64,000 nt of DNA from CAYZJR01 sp964503045 (GTDB lineage Bacteria > Cyanobacteriota > Vampirovibrionia > Obscuribacterales > Obscuribacteraceae): positions 1 through 64,000 of the forward strand of contig CAZCZI010000010.1 of NCBI GenBank assembly GCA_964503045.1. Reading direction: 5' to 3'. The translations under genes were made by a program, and so were the position numbers. Under the pieces are notes generated by a model. The model made no database searches and had not been told where the DNA came from. It saw only the letters and a list, made by a program, of their open reading frames with translations. Positions 8,887 to 16,945 of this stretch are shown here, piece by piece (position 1 is the first letter of the stretch; each line of letters opens with the position of its first letter).

Positions 8887-8902
8887 TGCAAGTGAGGCGA
8901 GA

Positions 8903-10405
8903 ATGATGCAAGACGACTCGATTCTCTCAGTAGGCATCGACGTCGGAACCACTTCCACTCACATGACTGTGAGCCGACTCTTTCTGGCAAACTCTTCCGT
9001 TTTCAATCAAGCACCGCGCGCGATCATCTCCAATCGGCAGATAATTTACCAAAGCGATATTCATCTAACGCCGCTAGCCGAGGGCGGAATCATCGATGCT
9101 CAGGCAGTTGCGAGCATTTTGGAGAAGGAGTTTCAAAAAGCCGAAATCACTCCTTCGATGATCAAAACGGGTGCTGCAATCATTACCGGTGAAAGCGCAC
9201 GCTTGAGAAACGCCAAAGAGGTCATAAAGTCGCTGGCACACCTTGCCGGAGAGCTGGTGGTAGAAGGCGCCGGTCCCCGCCTTGAAGGCGTGTTGGCCGC
9301 CCGAGGAGCGGGCGCAGATCGCGCTTCCAAAATGAACGGCACAACAATTTTGAATGTGGATATAGGTGGAGGAACTTCAAACATTGCCGTCTACCAGCAT
9401 GGTGTTTTGAAAGGCAGTTGCTGCCTCAATATTGGCGGGCGATTTTTGAAATTTGATGCAAATGGAACAATCGAGGCAATAACATCGCACGCAAGAAAAT
9501 TTCTGGAGAGCTTGGGCACAAAACAATGTTTCGAGGTGGGTTACCGACCCGAGAAGTTAGAACTGGAAGAAACCGCAAACGCTCTAGCTCAGAGCCTCAT
9601 CGGTTTTTTGTCGTTTGGCCGTGTGGACCGTGTCATTGAATGCCTGGTTGACGATCGAGCCGATCTGGAATTTCTCTTGGACTCCGGTGTAGCTCGATTC
9701 AGGTTCGACCAACTTTGGTTAAGCGGCGGCGTCGCTCAGCTGATGCTTCCGAAGTCCTATGAAACCACGGAAATCGGGCGCACAACAAAAAAGAGACACG
9801 GCGTTGAAAGAGAAGCGCAACGAGATAACGACGACCCGTTCAAATACAACGACATGGGTGTTTTACTTGCCAGTGCAATCAAAAACGTGCTCGCGAAAAA
9901 TCAAATCGCGTTTTACATCCCGCAGCAAGCAATCAGAGCGACCGTAATCGGCGCCAGCATGCACACTTTGAAGCTCAGCGGCTCGACCATCGGATTGCAT
10001 CAGGAAAACTTGCCATTGAGGAATTTGAAAACTATCGCCGTGACCTGTGATGACATTTCTTCGGGTCTGAAAAACTTTGATCTCGAATGGTCCAACAGGG
10101 TGGTGGCCCTGGCGATCAGCATCGACTGCCGGTACGAGTCCATAAAGTCAACAGCACAGAGCATTGCCGGCACCTTTAAGCGTGAAAACGGCAAAGAACC
10201 GTTAGTGATTCTTCTCAAAGAAGATTGCGGCATGGCCTTGGGTCAAATGCTGAGACTTCACTTGCCGGACTCAAGCATCGTGGTAGTCGACGGCATCACC
10301 CTTGATGATGGTGATCACATCGATATAGGTCAACCGCTAGCAGCAACCCCCGGATGCACAGCCACGCTTCCGGTGATCGTTAAGACATTGGTGTTTCCGG
10401 AGTAA
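8903..10405 (+). CDS. eutA: Ethanolamine ammonia-lyase reactivating factor
   Basis: 500 residues, an actin/Hsp70-fold ATPase that exchanges damaged cobalamin on EutBC for fresh cofactor. The phosphate-binding loops VGIDVGTTSTHMT (about 9-21) and NVDIGGGTSNIAVY (about 150-163) are clear. Length is close to the E. coli protein (467 aa). GAGG stands 5 bases before the ATG at 8903, with a second ATG immediately after it. It follows eutC by 16 bases and is therefore probably co-transcribed. No shell proteins, alcohol or aldehyde dehydrogenases of a eut microcompartment are in the window, so ethanolamine may be used without one. Confidence 0.93.
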   Translation: MMQDDSILSVGIDVGTTSTHMTVSRLFLANSSVFNQAPRAIISNRQIIYQSDIHLTPLAEGGIIDAQAVASILEKEFQKAEITPSMIKTGAAIITGESARLRNAKEVIKSLAHLAGELVVEGAGPRLEGVLAARGAGADRASKMNGTTILNVDIGGGTSNIAVYQHGVLKGSCCLNIGGRFLKFDANGTIEAITSHARKFLESLGTKQCFEVGYRPEKLELEETANALAQSLIGFLSFGRVDRVIECLVDDRADLEFLLDSGVARFRFDQLWLSGGVAQLMLPKSYETTEIGRTTKKRHGVEREAQRDNDDPFKYNDMGVLLASAIKNVLAKNQIAFYIPQQAIRATVIGASMHTLKLSGSTIGLHQENLPLRNLKTIAVTCDDISSGLKNFDLEWSNRVVALAISIDCRYESIKSTAQSIAGTFKRENGKEPLVILLKEDCGMALGQMLRLHLPDSSIVVVDGITLDDGDHIDIGQPLAATPGCTATLPVIVKTLVFPE

Positions 10406-10511
10406 TCTCCGTTAAAACCATTTATTTTTTGCAGTCACTTCTTGGTATGCGATAAATATGACTAATTCGCAGATCGACTAATACGCCAACCGACTAAATT
10501 CGTCAATGCGA

Positions 10512-10706
10512 TTATTTGCCAACCATTTTCTTCATGCCGTTTCCCATTGCTTTGCACCCTTGCCAAAGCTTTTTGGGACCCCACATGATGCCGCGGCCAA
10601 TAGCCTTTGCGCCGCTGGTAAGCTTGCTTTCTTCAGCAAAACATGGGTTTGCAATCGCACTCAACATCAAAAAAGCAGCTGCAGTTGCTAGTGTGACTCT
10701 TTTCAT
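10512..10706 (-). CDS. Small secreted cationic peptide, 64 aa
   Basis: The ATG at 10706 is chosen because GGAG lies 8 bases upstream and a typical signal peptide follows (MKRVTLATAAAFLMLSAIA, cleavage after CFA). Longer in-frame starts give no sensible N-terminus. The mature ~43 residues are Gly/Lys-rich (KAIGRGIMWGPKKLWQGCKA, then MGNGMKKMVGK), with one Cys and strongly positive charge. I know no family. It could be an envelope-associated small protein or an antimicrobial-like peptide; neither is shown. It lies 107 bases downstream of aat on the same strand. Confidence 0.65.
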   Translation of the reverse strand: MKRVTLATAAAFLMLSAIANPCFAEESKLTSGAKAIGRGIMWGPKKLWQGCKAMGNGMKKMVGK

Positions 10707-10813
10707 TATTGAACTCCAACAAAGATTCCTGGTCTTTGCTAGCACGATAGCACGGATTTCACTTCGTCGACCTTTTATCAACTTCACACGGACATTCATG
10801 ACTTCACGCGCAA

Positions 10814-11392
10814 CTAGTCGAACTGGCAATTGAGCAAAAGCGCGCGGTTGAGCCTGATTAGGTATTCATCTCTAGAGATTGTCTTTGCATTGAATTTCGC
10901 TAAGTGCGAGGTCATATATTGAGTGTCCAGCAAAACATAGTTGCGCGATTTCAACCGTTCCACCAAATAGACCAAGCAAATCTTCGATGCATCGGTCTCG
11001 ACATGAAACATCGACTCTCCCATGAATGCCCCGCCGATGCTGACGCCATAAAGTCCACCGGCCAACTTGCCGTCTTTGTAAGCCTCGACAGTGTGAGCGT
11101 ATCCGAGCATATGCAACTGACCATATACGCGTAAAATATCGTCTGTGATCCAAGTGCTGTCGCGGGCCGCGCACTCGTAGATCACTCGATCCCAATCTCG
11201 ATTTACGCAGAGTTCGAATATACCTTGCCTATATGTGCGCGCCAGCCTTTTGGGAACATGGAAATTCTCCAGTTCGAAAATGCAACGCGGATCGGGTGCA
11301 TACCAACGAATACTTCCGTCGTAATGCCCCATCGGAAAGACACCCTGGAGATACGCAGTCATGACGAGCTCAGGTGTGAAGTCTTCGTTCAT
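10814..11392 (-). CDS. aat: Leucyl/phenylalanyl-tRNA--protein transferase
   Basis: 192 residues. It adds Leu or Phe from charged tRNA to N-terminal Lys or Arg of proteins, creating N-degrons for ClpS/ClpAP. Family motifs are GVFPMG (17-22), WYAPDPRCIF (30-39), GGLYGVSIGGAFMGESMF (about 112-129) and the C-terminal LLDTQYMTSHL. Length is a little below the E. coli enzyme (234 aa), lacking part of the N-terminal domain as in cyanobacterial-type Aat. Its start codon overlaps the stop of the cytochrome gene (ATGA), indicating translational coupling. Confidence 0.93.
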   Translation of the reverse strand: MNEDFTPELVMTAYLQGVFPMGHYDGSIRWYAPDPRCIFELENFHVPKRLARTYRQGIFELCVNRDWDRVIYECAARDSTWITDDILRVYGQLHMLGYAHTVEAYKDGKLAGGLYGVSIGGAFMGESMFHVETDASKICLVYLVERLKSRNYVLLDTQYMTSHLAKFNAKTISRDEYLIRLNRALLLNCQFD

Positions 11393-11829
11393 TCACTTTT
11401 TTTGTGGGCAGGCGTGAGACTTCGAATGTAGGCGATCAAATCTTTCATGTCGCCGGCGTTGATTTCGCTTTCATCAAACGACGGCATCCCGCCCGGACCT
11501 CCTGAGCGCACGCGGCTTTCCAGTACTTTGTCATCAGCGTAGCGGCCGGCGAACTCCGGACCTTTTATCGGCTTAGTCGGGTTACCGGTATTTTCTCCAC
11601 CAGGATGGCACCCTTGGCAGTTGACGCGCTCAAACACTACACGACCTCTTTCAATTGCTTTGGCATCAGCCACTTGAGTCTGATTGCCCGATGCTCCCTT
11701 GGTTTCGGGGGTCGAGCTGTTTTGAGATTGCTGGCAGCCGGCAATCGCCACCACAGCAACTACTAAAACGATTGATGCACAGACCGAATTATTTCTTTCC
11801 ATGCGAGGTACCTTCGCTGTTCCCTCCAT
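11389..11829 (-). CDS. Cytochrome c class I lipoprotein
   Basis: 146 residues. The N-terminus has a lipobox-type signal (VVAVVAIAGC, Cys31), so the mature protein should be lipid-anchored outside the cytoplasm. A single haem c site CQGCH (about 68-72) and the distal axial Met in GGMPSF define a small mono-haem electron carrier. The ATG at 11829 has GAGG 6 bases upstream; a second start nine codons later is also possible and gives a more compact signal peptide. The haem would be attached by the Ccs system at 22-25 kb. It is embedded between folA and aat on one transcript. Confidence 0.88.
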   Translation of the reverse strand: MEGTAKVPRMERNNSVCASIVLVVAVVAIAGCQQSQNSSTPETKGASGNQTQVADAKAIERGRVVFERVNCQGCHPGGENTGNPTKPIKGPEFAGRYADDKVLESRVRSGGPGGMPSFDESEINAGDMKDLIAYIRSLTPAHKKSE

Positions 11830-11843
11830 TTAACACCTCAGCT

Positions 11844-12377
11844 CTAAACGATCTGATAAATCTTGAAGCAATACTCAATTCCTGTGCCGCTTTCCTTCTG
11901 AATCTCGGACGAAGAGACAAGGTTGAATATTTTTTTGAAGTCCGGCAAAAATGCATCGCACTCAAATGTAGAACGCACTTCCGTCACATACAGGAGGTTG
12001 CAGCGGGGGTGTTCCATCGCCTGTCGATAGACCTCGGCGCCGCCTATGATAAAACAGCGATCGACCGGACCAGTCTCGAGATAAGCAAGCGCCTGATCCA
12101 AATCCGGAAATTTGAAAACACCTGGTGGAACTTGATAGTTTGGATTGCGTGTCAACACGACGTTGTAACGTTCGGCCAATGGACGCATATTTGGCGGAAT
12201 CGATTCCCATGTTTTTCTTCCCATCACCACGGCGTTATAGAGCTCTGAAGAAGCCGATGTCGACGTCAACTCCTTGAAGTACTTCATGTCGCCGGGAATA
12301 CGCCAGGGCAAGGCATTGTCTCTTCCAATGCCCCGATTGAGATCGCAAGCAACAACAAGATCGATGGTTGGTCTCAC
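11844..12377 (-). CDS. folA: Dihydrofolate reductase
   Basis: 177 residues. It reduces dihydrofolate with NADPH. Motifs are VVACDLNRGIGRDNALPWRIPGDM (start 8), with the acidic active-site residue in this loop region, VMGRKTWESIP (about 51-61) and IIGGAEVY (about 110-117). It follows thyA by 24 bases on the same strand, the classic pairing that recycles the dihydrofolate made by ThyA, and precedes the cytochrome gene by 14 bases. Confidence 0.95.
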   Translation of the reverse strand: MRPTIDLVVACDLNRGIGRDNALPWRIPGDMKYFKELTSTSASSELYNAVVMGRKTWESIPPNMRPLAERYNVVLTRNPNYQVPPGVFKFPDLDQALAYLETGPVDRCFIIGGAEVYRQAMEHPRCNLLYVTEVRSTFECDAFLPDFKKIFNLVSSSEIQKESGTGIEYCFKIYQIV

Positions 12378-12401
12378 CTGTGCCCTCTCAAGACTCCTAA
12401 A

Positions 12402-13217
12402 CTAAACAGACACTGCGAATTTGATGAAGCCCTGATGAGCATAGTCAATCAGTTTGAAATCCTCGAATTGCAGATCGAAAAATGGTTTATCAGCAATTTC
12501 AACGCGTGGAAGTTTCCCCGGTGTTCTTTGCAGTTGCATCTTCAGCCCATCGATGTGATTGTTGTAGATGTGCGCATCGCCCATAGTGTGCGTAAAGACG
12601 CCTGGTGTGAGGTCGCATTCTTTTGCAATCATCATCATCAAAAGTGCATAGCTTGCAATATTGAAGGGAACGCCCAATGCAATGTCGCAAGAGCGTTGAT
12701 AAAGTTGGCAATCGAGACGTCCGTTGATTACATAGAATTGGAACATCATATGGCAGGGTGGAAGCGCCATCTGATCGAGATCCGCGACGTTCCACGCGTT
12801 GACGATCAATCGTCGGGAAGTTGGATTGGTCTTGATTGATTCGATCACTTCCGCGATTTGATCGACATGACCTTTTTTGTATTGGCCGGTGGTTTCATCA
12901 AGCGTGTATTTCGGCCAATTTCGCCATTGATATCCATAGATTGGACCCAACTCACCATCGGGATTTGCCCACGCATCCCAGATCGGTGTGTGCTGGGTCA
13001 AGTCATCGTTGATATTTGTTGAACCGCGCAGAAACCATAACAGTTCTCTCAAAACCCCTGTGAAATTTACTTTCTTGGTGGTCAGAAGAGGAAAACCCTC
13101 TCGCAAATCATATTTTGTCTGCATGCCGAACATGGAGAGAGTGCCGGTTCCAGTTCGATCATCGCGAGCCTCACCGTGCTCGAGAATGTTTGCTACCAGG
13201 TCAAGATATTGCTTCAT
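12402..13217 (-). CDS. thyA: Thymidylate synthase
   Basis: 271 residues, the folate-dependent enzyme methylating dUMP to dTMP. The catalytic Cys155 lies in LPPCHMMFQFYV. The phosphate-binding RTGTGT (21-26), TSRRLIVNAWN (133-143) and QRSCDIALGVPFNIASY are intact. Length is standard (264 aa in E. coli). It is the first gene of the minus-strand cluster thyA-folA-cytochrome-aat; its promoter lies in 13218-13534. Confidence 0.97.
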   Translation of the reverse strand: MKQYLDLVANILEHGEARDDRTGTGTLSMFGMQTKYDLREGFPLLTTKKVNFTGVLRELLWFLRGSTNINDDLTQHTPIWDAWANPDGELGPIYGYQWRNWPKYTLDETTGQYKKGHVDQIAEVIESIKTNPTSRRLIVNAWNVADLDQMALPPCHMMFQFYVINGRLDCQLYQRSCDIALGVPFNIASYALLMMMIAKECDLTPGVFTHTMGDAHIYNNHIDGLKMQLQRTPGKLPRVEIADKPFFDLQFEDFKLIDYAHQGFIKFAVSV

Positions 13218-13534
13218 ATCCGTGTGCCACTCCCTTTGTCGCCTGCGCGCTTCTGAGACATTGCCCTCGTGATTGAACCCAAGGGTAAAAGTGAATCAGT
13301 AGAGACCGAGACAGTTTGCCGTTTTCCGGGGACTGCGCACCGGCATCATCGATTGAAGAATATCACACTTGGCAACAGCAATCGGGGTCACAAAATGTTT
13401 CCCTCAATTCTTTAAAGAACGGTGATCACTTCAAGCTCTTCTCGTATATAGAGTTACCCTATTGTAGATGTCCCGTCCCGGACCCGGACCCAAGTAGTAT
13501 GGATCCGATCTAGCTTACGTTATGGAGAGACGCC
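13218..13534. other. Divergent promoter region of thyA and rocA
   Basis: 317 bases between two divergent genes. No coding frame with support. A short GGACCC direct repeat is seen near 13480-13495. It presumably carries both promoters; I could not define -35/-10 boxes with confidence. Confidence 0.4.
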
Positions 13535-15088
13535 ATGCTGACAGAGTATCGCAACGAGCCGTTCACAGATTTCTCAGCGCCTGCAAATGAAAAGGCAATG
13601 AAGGCAGCCCTGGAAAAGGTGAAAAAACAACTCGGTCGCAAGTACCCTCTTGTTATCGGTGGCGAACATATCAACACCAACGATGAACTAGTCTCCACAA
13701 ATCCAAGCAATCCTAAAGAAGAACTTGGTCGCTTTTCGAAGGCCGACACCGAGCTTGCCGAGAAGGCAATGCAATCTGCTTTGAAGGCATTTGAAACTTG
13801 GAAACATGTAACGCCGCACGAGCGCGCGAGATACCTTTTCAGAGCCGGTGCCATCATGCGCAGAAGAAAGTATGAGCTCGCCGCTTGGCTGATTTTGGAG
13901 ATCGGAAAAAACTGGGCCGAAGCAGATGCCGACGTTGCAGAAGCAATCGATTTCTGCGAATTCTATGGACGCGAAATGATTCGCTTGAGCCAGCCGCAAC
14001 CCCTCACCTCCATTCAAGGTGAGGAAAACGAATTGGAATACATTCCGTTGGGTGTTGGCGTGGTTGTTCCACCGTGGAACTTCCCGCTGGCAATTTTGGT
14101 TGGCATGTCGACGGCATCTATCGTCGCCGGCAACACCGTAGTTTTGAAACCATCGAGCGAAACCCCTGCGATTGCGTATCAGTTTATTGAAATCATGGAA
14201 GAAGCGGGTCTTCCGCCCGGCGTGCTCAATTTCCTTCCTGGTCCCGGCGCTTCAGTCGGCGATTATGTCGTCTCGCACCCGAAGACTCGATTCATTGCGT
14301 TTACCGGCTCGAAAGAAGTTGGTTTGCGCATCAACGAACTGGCAGCAAAACCACAAAAAGGACAGTTGTGGATCAAGCGAGTGATCGCCGAAATGGGCGG
14401 CAAAGACTCGATCATCGTGGATGAAGACGCAGATGTCGATGAAGCCGCAGAAGGCATCGTAGCAGCAGCGTTCGGCTTCCAAGGTCAAAAGTGCTCGGCG
14501 TGCTCGCGACTGATCGCTCACAAAAACATCTATGACGAACTGCTCAAGAAGATTACCGAGCGCACCAAGAAGTTGACTTTGGGACCAACTGAAAGCAGAG
14601 AAAACTTCATGGGCCCAGTCGCTTCGAGATCTGCTTACGAAAGCATCCTCAAGTACATAGAAATCGGCAAAGGCGAAGGTCGCGTAATGACCGGCACAAC
14701 AGTCGAAAGCAAAAACGGCGGCGGCTTCTTTATCGAGCCGACGATCATCGCCGATGTCGCAAGCGGCGCCAGAATTGCCCAAGAAGAGATTTTCGGACCA
14801 GTGCTCGCCGTAATCAAAGCGGACAGCTGGGAAGATGCTCTTAAAAAAGCAAATGACACCGAGTTCGGTCTTACAGGCGCGGTTTATTCTAAGAACCGCA
14901 AACACTTGGAGCAAGCAAGAAGAGAGTTTCATGTAGGCAACCTCTATCTCAATCGCAAGTGCACTGGAGCACTGGTTGGCGTTCACCCCTTCGGTGGCTT
15001 CAACATGAGTGGAACCGACTCTAAAGCAGGCGGCAAAGATTACTTGCTTCTGTTTACGCAAGCTAAGTCGGTGGCTGAGCGCTACTAA
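13535..15088 (+). CDS. rocA: 1-pyrroline-5-carboxylate (glutamate semialdehyde) dehydrogenase
   Basis: 517 residues, an NAD-dependent aldehyde dehydrogenase that oxidises glutamate-gamma-semialdehyde to glutamate, the last step of proline and arginine catabolism. General base Glu286 is in AEMGGKDS and catalytic Cys320 in GFQGQKCSACSR, the form typical of RocA/PruA-type P5C dehydrogenases. PPWNFP (179-184) and FTGSKEVG (256-263) complete the cofactor site. Length agrees with monofunctional RocA (about 515 aa), so there is no PutA-type fused proline dehydrogenase. GGAGAG precedes the ATG. It is a single gene. Confidence 0.94.
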   Translation: MLTEYRNEPFTDFSAPANEKAMKAALEKVKKQLGRKYPLVIGGEHINTNDELVSTNPSNPKEELGRFSKADTELAEKAMQSALKAFETWKHVTPHERARYLFRAGAIMRRRKYELAAWLILEIGKNWAEADADVAEAIDFCEFYGREMIRLSQPQPLTSIQGEENELEYIPLGVGVVVPPWNFPLAILVGMSTASIVAGNTVVLKPSSETPAIAYQFIEIMEEAGLPPGVLNFLPGPGASVGDYVVSHPKTRFIAFTGSKEVGLRINELAAKPQKGQLWIKRVIAEMGGKDSIIVDEDADVDEAAEGIVAAAFGFQGQKCSACSRLIAHKNIYDELLKKITERTKKLTLGPTESRENFMGPVASRSAYESILKYIEIGKGEGRVMTGTTVESKNGGGFFIEPTIIADVASGARIAQEEIFGPVLAVIKADSWEDALKKANDTEFGLTGAVYSKNRKHLEQARREFHVGNLYLNRKCTGALVGVHPFGGFNMSGTDSKAGGKDYLLLFTQAKSVAERY

Positions 15089-15111
15089 GCGAACAATTTA
15101 TAATGCGCGGT

Positions 15112-15222
15112 GCGCCGCGTGATCACGCAACAAGTGATCGCGCAACAAGTGATCGCGCAACACGAGATCAATGCAGTGAGTGGACACGCATTTCGTGATC
15201 TCGCGCCGCGCGATCACGCGCT
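15112..15222. repeat. GTGATCGCGCAACAA tandem repeat flanked by GCGCCGCG...GATCACGC elements
   Basis: Three consecutive 15-base units (15119-15163) of the form GTGATC-A/G-CGCAACAA, flanked on both sides by GC-rich GCGCCGCG-T/C-GATCACGC copies (about 15112-15128 and 15204-15221). The right-hand copy runs into the stop codon of the minus-strand membrane protein gene. The flanking element also occurs at 36156-36185. It lies between convergent gene ends and may serve as a terminator or be a dispersed palindromic repeat. Confidence 0.75.
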
Positions 15223-16897
15223 AGTCTTGTCGAAGCACTGAATTCTGCAGTTCGGGATCTCGAAATTCGGGGTCGGTTTTTCTGACGAAGAGCTCTGACG
15301 CCCGATCTTCCTTAACAGGTTCGCCCCAGTCGGGGCTGCTTCTCAGCGTGCGTCCGATGCTGCTGTTTTTCGGCATAAGAATCCACTGCACTGTGCGACC
15401 CTGTTTTTTCGTTCCCTCAAAAATATGTCCTTGCAGCTCGACGTCCCAACCTGGTTGATTTAGCGCCACAATGTCATATCTGGAACAAAATTGATCGCCG
15501 TAGAAATCGACGCGGTCATCGATGAAAACGCGCTTTCCGAGCAGATAATGCAGATACCCACCCCAGTTTCTGTAGTTCAAACCGCGTTCAGGATCTAGCT
15601 TTCCATTGACGGACAGATTCTCCTTCAAGTATGCAAGCGTTTGGGTGGGTTTGTCTTCTTTACTCCATGCGCTTGTGAGAACCTGACTGCCAAAAAACTG
15701 TCCATTATCCAAAGCGACCGAGCAAAGAACCAAAAAAGTCAAAGTGGAAACAGCATGCTTGTTGCATAATCCCTCTTTCTGGTCGAAGCTCTCGTTGAAA
15801 GCCCTCCACTTTCTTGCCAGCGCGCTCAGCCAAAACTCTTCTTCATCGATTTCAAAGCCCGAATCATCAAGCTTGGGTTTTCTGTGAACGCCAAAAGTCA
15901 CATCAGAAAGCAGATACGCAATCGCCGGCATCACCACGACGACAAAGAGAGGCGCGTGCGCCACAGAGATCAAGGAAAGATGAGTGAAGACAATGCACAA
16001 AACAAGGCGTGGCAGCGACAAGCGGCGCTTTGATATTGCCAAACTGACGATAAGTGAAGCATACAAAAGTTGCAAACAGACAAGCGGCGCACCGCTGCGA
16101 GTCAAAGGCGACACGAGCTTTGTGGCACCCCCGACAGTGAGGTGAGAAGCCAAATTGCCCACCATATGATCTTGCAGCTCAAAGGCGTAAGGCGAAAGAA
16201 AGGTAGCGGCGATGCACAAAAGGAGCGCACACATGAGCACCTTTCCTTTCGTGATGAATTCAGACATTTGATCGGTCGTGAAATGGAGGAATGCCAATAT
16301 CACGGCACTGAGCAGATATATTGCAATCAGTACGATGCCGATAAAAAAACCAGGGTGCATATTCACCCAGGCAAGCATCAACAAAGGAGTTAATAACAGC
16401 AGCTTCTTGCCTTTTATTGAGCCACGCCAATAATCCTCAAGCCATGATGCAAAAAAGAAGACGCCGAATATGGTGGCGATGTATGGAACGGCGGTCCACT
16501 GCCAAGATGATACGACGCATCCGGCAAGCACGAGTATGAGTGCGCTTGCGAAGTTGGTTCCTTCCTTTCTCAGCCTGCCGTAAAGCAAAACCATGAGCGC
16601 CGCAATGCTTGAACTCAGGCAGACGGCAAGAAGATTCAAACTTCCGCAGTTTGCTTTGACGGCCATGGCAATCAAGACATCGAACAGCCAATCGTAAGCC
16701 GCCCACGCTTTGTCGGCAAAGGTGTAAGAAATCAAGTCCGTACGCGGAAAGCCATTATTCAAAATGTTCTCGCCCACTGCTAGATGCCAGCCGGTCGAGC
16801 CGTCGCTGAACAAAAAGCCGGGTTGCAAGAAGAGCAAAAACAAAAGCACTAGAGGAAATACGACGTCACCGACATTGGGAATCAGCCACGTCGCCAT
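15221..16897 (-). CDS. Polytopic membrane protein with C-terminal soluble domain, GT-C-like
   Basis: 558 residues with roughly ten or more transmembrane helices in the first 400, then a soluble C-terminal part. Two features recall GT-C glycosyltransferase-like membrane proteins: an acidic loop after TM1 with DGSTGWHLAVGENI and DLISYT, and the C-terminal block YRNWGGYLHYLLGKRVFIDD followed by RVDFYGDQ. The latter resembles a motif (GGYL...VFIDGR.D.YG) in uncharacterised bacterial membrane proteins of this architecture. No substrate can be named. It stands between rocA (convergent) and pgi; its start is 48 bases downstream of the pgi stop, so it may be the second gene of a pgi transcript. Confidence 0.75.
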   Translation of the reverse strand: MATWLIPNVGDVVFPLVLLFLLFLQPGFLFSDGSTGWHLAVGENILNNGFPRTDLISYTFADKAWAAYDWLFDVLIAMAVKANCGSLNLLAVCLSSSIAALMVLLYGRLRKEGTNFASALILVLAGCVVSSWQWTAVPYIATIFGVFFFASWLEDYWRGSIKGKKLLLLTPLLMLAWVNMHPGFFIGIVLIAIYLLSAVILAFLHFTTDQMSEFITKGKVLMCALLLCIAATFLSPYAFELQDHMVGNLASHLTVGGATKLVSPLTRSGAPLVCLQLLYASLIVSLAISKRRLSLPRLVLCIVFTHLSLISVAHAPLFVVVVMPAIAYLLSDVTFGVHRKPKLDDSGFEIDEEEFWLSALARKWRAFNESFDQKEGLCNKHAVSTLTFLVLCSVALDNGQFFGSQVLTSAWSKEDKPTQTLAYLKENLSVNGKLDPERGLNYRNWGGYLHYLLGKRVFIDDRVDFYGDQFCSRYDIVALNQPGWDVELQGHIFEGTKKQGRTVQWILMPKNSSIGRTLRSSPDWGEPVKEDRASELFVRKTDPEFRDPELQNSVLRQD

Positions 16898-16945
16898 TTG
16901 CGCTGTCGAGTTTGATTTTTCAGGGTTTGCTATATTTCAAACGTC

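Noticed and set aside
14252..15061. 269-codon minus-strand frame inside rocA
   Set aside because: Lies fully inside a certain gene; composition rich in Cys and Phe as expected for an antisense shadow frame.
15112..15222. CRISPR-like array
   Set aside because: The 15-base units are directly adjacent without spacers.
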